Assembly (NCBI RefSeq): GCF_900111295.1
Contig: NZ_FOGT01000017.1
Coordinates: forward strand, 1-64,000
Source: Salipaludibacillus aurantiacus
Lineage (GTDB): Bacteria; Bacillota; Bacilli; Bacillales; Salisediminibacteriaceae
Direction: 5' to 3'
Length of the DNA: 64,000 nucleotides
Below, one piece after another: positions 60,018-64,000 of this stretch. A program made the position numbers and the translations under genes. Position 1 is the stretch's first letter, and each line of letters opens with the position of its first letter. The notes under the pieces were generated by a model, which was not told the origin of the DNA, ran no database searches, and was given only the letters and a program-made list of their open reading frames with translations.

Positions 60018-61880
60018 ATGAATATTACTGAATTACTGAGAAAAGAGACCATTTTGCTGGATTTAACGTCTTCTTCAAAAAATGAAGTAATTGAAGAATT
60101 AGCAGCGAAACTTGATGCAGCGGGAAAACTGAGTGATAAAAAAAGATTCATTGAAGAAATCCACGAGCGGGAAGGACAGAGCTCTACAGGGATTGGAGAA
60201 GGGGTTGCTATCCCCCATGCCAAGAGTGCAGCAGTTAAAGATCCTGCGATTGTTTTTGGCCGCTCAAAAGAGGGCATTGATTACGAAGCGTTAGATGGAG
60301 AGAAAAGTCACTTGTTTTTTATGATTGCTGCAAGTGACGGGGCCAATGAAATGCATTTGCAGGCTCTTTCCAGATTATCGACGCTTCTTATGGACGAGTC
60401 TTTTCGACAGACTTTATTGGAAGCGCGTTCAGAACAGGATATATTAAATGCGGTTGATAAAAAGGAAAAAGAAAAAATGGATGCCGAGCAGAGCGAAAGC
60501 AGTTCTGAGACAGAAGAGGGACGCCGTCCTTATTTCGTTGCTGTGACCGGCTGCCCAACAGGCATTGCGCACACCTATATGGCAGCTGACGGGCTGAAAG
60601 ATAAGGCTAAAGAACTCGGATATGATATAAAAGTTGAAACAAACGGCTCAGACGGAGTCAGAAACAGACTTACAGCAGAAGATATTAAACGAGCTGATGC
60701 GGTCATTATTGCGGCAGATACAGCAGTAGAGAAAGATCGTTTTTCAGGAAAGAAATTAATTAATGCACCAGTTACTGCAGGGATTCGTAAACCGAAAGAG
60801 CTTCTGGAGCAGGCGGCTGCAGGAGACATCCCTTTGTATGAAGGCAGCAATACGTCCGGAGGAGAGGCTGCGGAAGAGAAAGGTAAGTCTGCTTTTTACC
60901 GCCATCTTATGAACGGGGTTTCAAATATGCTTCCGTTTGTGGTCGGTGGAGGTATTCTCATTGCGCTTTCGTTCTTCTTTGAAGACCCGGTTGGAGGAGA
61001 AATTTCTCCTTTTGGGGAAATCCTGTCAACAATTGGCGGAGCTAATGCTTTCTTCTTAATGGTCCCGGTGCTGGCAGCCTTTATTGCCAGAAGTATTGCT
61101 GATCGCCCCGGTTTTGCAGCGGGTATGGTTGGCGGTTTAATGGCCCATACAGGAGACGCTGGTTTCCTTGGTGGTATTATCGCAGGTTTTATGGCAGGTT
61201 ATCTGGTTATTGGATTAAGGCACTTATTTTCTTTCATCCCACAGTCTCTTGATGGTATTAAAACCATTTTAGTTCTCCCGTTGTTTGGTATTTTTACAAC
61301 CGGGTTCATTATGTACTTTCTTGTTACACCGCTGGCTGCTATACAGACCGGCCTGGTTAACTGGCTCTCCGGGCTCGGAACCGGCAATATCGTACTGCTC
61401 GGTATTTTGCTTGGAGCAATGATGGCAGTAGATATGGGCGGTCCTATTAACAAGGCGGCTTTTACATTTGGTATTGCTATGATTGATGCTGGTACGCTTG
61501 AGCCGCATGCAGCCATTATGGCTGGTGGAATGGTTCCTCCTCTTGGAATTGCGTTAGCAACAACATTCTTTAAAAGTAAGTTTACAAAGCAGGAAAAAGA
61601 CGCAGGGAAAACCAATTATGTGCTGGGGGCATCCTTTATTACAGAAGGCGCGATACCTTTCGCTGCCTCGGATCCCGGCCGGGTGATTCCATCCATTATT
61701 GCCGGTTCGGCAGTGGCAGGCGGTCTCTCCATGTTGTTTGGAGCCGCTACTGAAGCGCCTCACGGAGGAGCTTTCGTCATTCTTCTTGTCAACAACTGGC
61801 CGATGTATATCGTCGCTATTCTGGCAGGTGCCGCAGTAACGGCAACACTGTTGGGAATATGGAAAAAGAAAGTGGCATAA
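60018..61880 (+). CDS. fruA: Fructose-specific PTS enzyme IIABC
   Basis: 620-residue fused transporter that imports and phosphorylates fructose to fructose-1-phosphate. Domains: EIIA (1-150, phospho-His67 in GVAIPHAKS), an acidic linker, EIIB (170-270, phospho-Cys179 in VTGCPTGIAHTYMAA), EIIC membrane domain (about 295-620) with GGPINKAAFTFG and EGAIPFAASDP. ATG 60018 follows AAAGGGTGGG; the upstream in-frame start at 60009 is unlikely. Last gene of fruRKA. Confidence 0.95.
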   Translation: MNITELLRKETILLDLTSSSKNEVIEELAAKLDAAGKLSDKKRFIEEIHEREGQSSTGIGEGVAIPHAKSAAVKDPAIVFGRSKEGIDYEALDGEKSHLFFMIAASDGANEMHLQALSRLSTLLMDESFRQTLLEARSEQDILNAVDKKEKEKMDAEQSESSSETEEGRRPYFVAVTGCPTGIAHTYMAADGLKDKAKELGYDIKVETNGSDGVRNRLTAEDIKRADAVIIAADTAVEKDRFSGKKLINAPVTAGIRKPKELLEQAAAGDIPLYEGSNTSGGEAAEEKGKSAFYRHLMNGVSNMLPFVVGGGILIALSFFFEDPVGGEISPFGEILSTIGGANAFFLMVPVLAAFIARSIADRPGFAAGMVGGLMAHTGDAGFLGGIIAGFMAGYLVIGLRHLFSFIPQSLDGIKTILVLPLFGIFTTGFIMYFLVTPLAAIQTGLVNWLSGLGTGNIVLLGILLGAMMAVDMGGPINKAAFTFGIAMIDAGTLEPHAAIMAGGMVPPLGIALATTFFKSKFTKQEKDAGKTNYVLGASFITEGAIPFAASDPGRVIPSIIAGSAVAGGLSMLFGAATEAPHGGAFVILLVNNWPMYIVAILAGAAVTATLLGIWKKKVA

Positions 61881-61885
61881 CTGAC

Positions 61886-61918
61886 AAAAAACTGGGGGGT
61901 CTGTCCCCCCAGTTTTTT
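61886..61918 (+). terminator. Terminator of fruA formed by palindromic repeat copy 2
   Basis: AAAAAACTGGGGGG, loop TCTGT, CCCCCCAGTTTTTT. The same GGGGGG-TCTGT-CCCCCC element as at 19229 and (reversed) 62852. Confidence 0.88.
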
Positions 61919-61919
61919 G

Positions 61920-62696
61920 TTATTTTTCTAAAAGGTCAAACAGCTCGTGTAAACTGGAGATTTGATAGTCAGGAGTCACGTACTCGGGTTTTTTGTCAAA
62001 CCGGTTCAGCCAGACTGATTTAATGCCTGCTTCTTTAGCTCCCAGGATATCAGTCATAAGATTATCTCCGACCATAAGGACCTCGCTCCGCGCGGCATTT
62101 ATTCTTTCAAGTGCATGTTCGAATATGCTTACATCCGGTTTGCCTCTTCCATGGTCACCTGAAATAATTATTTCGTCAAAATAAGGGGAAAGCTCAGGCG
62201 TTAGAGTTAATTTAATGTTCTGCAATTCCGGAGAACCGTTAGTCAGCAGAACAAGTGAATAACTGCCTTTTAAGCGGTCCAGGACGGGAAGAGCGTCTTC
62301 AAACAGAAATGGATAATTTTTGCGTTCTTCAGGAAACCGTTCAGCTAATTCCTTGCCTAATTCCGGGTTATCAATTCCCAGCTTTTTTAAACCATTTGTC
62401 CAGGTGTCCTGTCTGTATTGAGGGACAATTTTTTTCATCTCCTCAAATTCCTTGCCGGGATCGCCAAAGTTTCCCCAAAGCCCTTCAAACGGGTTAATGC
62501 CGATCATTTTTGTGAAATCATATGTTCTATACCCGCTGTACAAGTTTCTCGCTTCTTCCCTTACTGCTTCCTCTAAATCATCATGATGAAAATCATAAAA
62601 TGAGGCAGCATATTTGCATGTTTCCTCAAAAGCTTTTTTAACACTTTTCTCATCCCATAACAACGTATCATCCAAATCAAAAAAGATAGCCTTCAT
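61920..62696 (-). CDS. HAD-superfamily hydrolase
   Basis: 258-residue HAD-IA hydrolase. Motif [11 protein letters not shown] (Asp nucleophile and acid), a helical cap (about 15-115), motif [16 protein letters not shown], motif III Lys in [15 protein letters not shown] and motif [19 protein letters not shown]. Phosphatase of unknown substrate; the family includes YsaA/YjjG-like nucleotide or sugar phosphatases. GGAGGAAAC precedes the ATG. Convergent with fruA. Confidence 0.88.
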   Translation of the reverse strand: MKAIFFDLDDTLLWDEKSVKKAFEETCKYAASFYDFHHDDLEEAVREEARNLYSGYRTYDFTKMIGINPFEGLWGNFGDPGKEFEEMKKIVPQYRQDTWTNGLKKLGIDNPELGKELAERFPEERKNYPFLFEDALPVLDRLKGSYSLVLLTNGSPELQNIKLTLTPELSPYFDEIIISGDHGRGKPDVSIFEHALERINAARSEVLMVGDNLMTDILGAKEAGIKSVWLNRFDKKPEYVTPDYQISSLHELFDLLEK

Positions 62697-62823
62697 TATT
62701 GTTTCCTCCTGTATAAATTATTTATTTTAATGGCAGGCCTTTTATTAAAAGCTCTATGTATTAATGACTAGCCTATAGAAAAAATGTGAAACTGTAAACA
62801 GGGAATCTTTGAAAAACAAAAAC

Positions 62824-62842
62824 CTGAGCCGGAAGGGCTCAG
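62824..62842 (-). terminator. Terminator downstream of yitT-like gene
   Basis: CTGAGCC pairs with GGCTCAG around GGAAG (extending to CCTGAGCC/GGCTCAGG); on the minus strand followed by TTTTTGTTTTTC. Confidence 0.8.
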
Positions 62843-62851
62843 GAAAAATAT

Positions 62852-62870
62852 GGGGGGACAGACCCCCCAG
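62852..62870 (-). repeat. Palindromic repeat GGGGGG-TCTGT-CCCCCC, copy 3 (minus orientation)
   Basis: On the minus strand CTGGGGGG, TCTGT, CCCCCC then ATATTTTTCC. It lies 8 bases after the yitT-like stop and has the same orientation relative to its gene as copies 1 and 2. Confidence 0.85.
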
Positions 62871-62877
62871 TATCTGG

Positions 62878-63765
62878 TTAGGTGGAAGGCTTTAGCGGGC
62901 GCCGCTGGTTGTCAAATGTAAATCCTTCGCCTGAGACTTCTTTTACATCGTTAACTGAGAAAAAGGCGTAAGGGTCTACTTCTTCAATCACGTTTTTGAG
63001 CTGGATCAGTTCATTGCGGTTAACCACACAATAAAGCACACGCCGTTCGTCAGAGGTAAAACTCCCTTTCCCTGTCAAAACTGTAGAGCCGCGGCTCATT
63101 CGTTCTATAATAGCTTTGGAAAGTTCATCCGTTTTTGAGGAAATAATCATAGCAGATTTGGCAGCGTCTGCTCCTTCAATTATAAAATCAATTACCCGTC
63201 CGGCAACAAATACAGTTACCAGTGTATACATGGCATGGGTCAGTGATAAATGAACAAGAGAAATAGTAATGACTACGGCATCGAAAGAAAACATAAACTT
63301 GCCAATGCTTATTCCGAAATATTTGTTTGCAAGCCTTGCAAGAATATCAGCTCCGCCGGTTGTGCCCCCTGCACGGAAAATCATGCCAAGCCCGGCGCCT
63401 ACAAATACCCCTGCAAAAATAGAGACTAAAATCATATCATCCTGCAGCGGCAGTTCTGTGACAGGGTACAGTTCAAAAATTCTTAAAGAGGCTGACAAAG
63501 AGACCGTGCCTATTAAACTGTATATGAGCATTAACCTGCCGAATAATTTATACCCGATTAAAAACAAAGGAATATTTAATAAAAGGTTGGAAAGGGAGGG
63601 CTCGATCGTAAACAAGTAATAAAACAGCAATGTAATACCTGTAAACCCGCCGTGAGCTAAACCGTTTTGTAAATTAAAATGAATAATGCCGAATCCAAAA
63701 ATCAACGTTCCAATTAAGATAATTAATATAGGCTGTAAACGAATGCCTTGAAATAGTCGAGTCAA
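62878..63765 (-). CDS. YitT-family membrane protein (DUF161/DUF2179)
   Basis: About 295 residues. Five to six membrane segments (about 12-30, 48-70, 76-96, 105-125, 145-170) followed by a cytoplasmic DUF2179 domain (about 205-285, IISSKTDELSKAIIERMSRGSTVLTGKGSFT, VLYCVVNRNELIQLKNVIEEVDPYAFFSVNDV). The GLAHGGFTGITLLFYY and FRAGGTTGGADILARL motifs are typical of YitT. Function unknown. TTG 63765 is 9 bases after GGAGG; TTG 63774 is adjacent to the same site and less likely. Confidence 0.85.
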   Translation of the reverse strand: MTRLFQGIRLQPILIILIGTLIFGFGIIHFNLQNGLAHGGFTGITLLFYYLFTIEPSLSNLLLNIPLFLIGYKLFGRLMLIYSLIGTVSLSASLRIFELYPVTELPLQDDMILVSIFAGVFVGAGLGMIFRAGGTTGGADILARLANKYFGISIGKFMFSFDAVVITISLVHLSLTHAMYTLVTVFVAGRVIDFIIEGADAAKSAMIISSKTDELSKAIIERMSRGSTVLTGKGSFTSDERRVLYCVVNRNELIQLKNVIEEVDPYAFFSVNDVKEVSGEGFTFDNQRRPLKPST

Positions 63766-63930
63766 ATCCCTCAACCTCCTTTAATGATGTTTAAGTCAGA
63801 CGAAGTATAACACAGCATAATTACCTACCCAACAGGGAAATGGCCGCAATAAGAAAGTTTATATATTCAGAATATCGCAACCGTTTTCAAACTGGAAAAA
63901 TAAACTTTTCTTGACTAAATAATAAAAGCG

Positions 63931-63959
63931 TTGACGTCAATCTTAAAAAGTGTTAATAT
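63931..63959 (+). promoter_or_regulatory. Promoter reading out of the window
   Basis: TTGACG (63931-63936), 17 bases, TAATAT (63954-63959), followed by an inverted repeat CTAGT-ATTTAC-ACTAG (63976-63991). Probably drives a gene beyond the window end. Confidence 0.55.
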
Positions 63960-64000
63960 TCAAATAATTATCAATCTAGTATTTACACTAGTTGATGGTA

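Noticed and set aside
63775-63930. cre site near 63875 (TGAAAACGGTTGCG on the minus strand)
   Set aside because: Two fixed positions of the consensus do not match, and the target gene is outside the window.

Overview
The window looks like a chromosomal segment of a Bacillaceae bacterium (Bacillus sensu lato, possibly salt- or alkali-adapted). Reasons: strong AAGGAGG-type ribosome binding sites and ATG/GTG/TTG starts, a 5S rRNA followed by a 16-tRNA cluster of Bacillus type, and a block (about 12.0-20.8 kb) whose gene content matches the Bacillus subtilis yug region (alaR, alaT, yugI, yuzA, yugJ/K, pgi, yugN, yugO). Two Na+-coupled NSS transporters and an ectoine-hydrolase-like gene fit a saline habitat, but only weakly. 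There is no phage, complete insertion sequence or CRISPR array.

Layout. 0-1.6 kb: end of an rRNA operon and tRNA cluster. 1.8-7.0 kb: gapN, a lipoprotein, and an HTH/yxlE/yxlF/yxlG-like ABC operon with a palindromic operator. 7.6-11.0 kb: fixABCX, an electron-transfer-flavoprotein system. 11.2-21.2 kb: an isochorismatase-type hydrolase, the yug block (with an inverted NSS transporter inserted), a 52-residue membrane protein and an isolated tRNA-Ala(GGC) followed by odd repeats and a long terminator hairpin. 21.6-28.6 kb: a sulfide-oxidation region on the minus strand (two-component system with a cysteine-bearing PAS domain, CstB-like persulfide dioxygenase/rhodanese, DUF1641 protein, type II sulfide:quinone reductase, SulP transporter). 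29.1-33.4 kb: large-subunit catalase, a redoxin lipoprotein interrupted by one in-frame UGA in a UxxC motif and followed by a SECIS-like hairpin, a PAP2 phosphatase and a stress protein.

33.5-41.8 kb: a 21-bp tandem repeat, GH4 6-phospho-glucosidase, RpiR regulator, ROK kinase, M20 amidohydrolase, a second NSS transporter and a PucR regulator. 42-47 kb: a catabolic operon with a DoeA-like hydrolase, a PLP gamma-family enzyme, a homoserine-dehydrogenase-like oxidoreductase and an aldehyde dehydrogenase, plausibly for ectoine or a related amino compound. 47-56.7 kb: EamA exporter, DegV, a VbhA/Fic toxin-antitoxin pair, a Mur-ligase-like membrane protein with a degraded P-loop, a PQQ-type sugar dehydrogenase lipoprotein, a GH65 phosphorylase with CcpA (cre) sites, and DedA. 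56.9-64 kb: DsrE-like protein and a CstR-type persulfide sensor, fruRKA with a 10-bp-phased repeat array at the promoter, a HAD hydrolase and YitT.

Themes: sulfur/redox stress is over-represented (sqr, cstB, DsrE, CstR, catalase, candidate selenoprotein). The most interesting single observation is the candidate selenocysteine redoxin at 31438-31956. No Sec machinery is in this window, so that reading depends on the rest of the genome.
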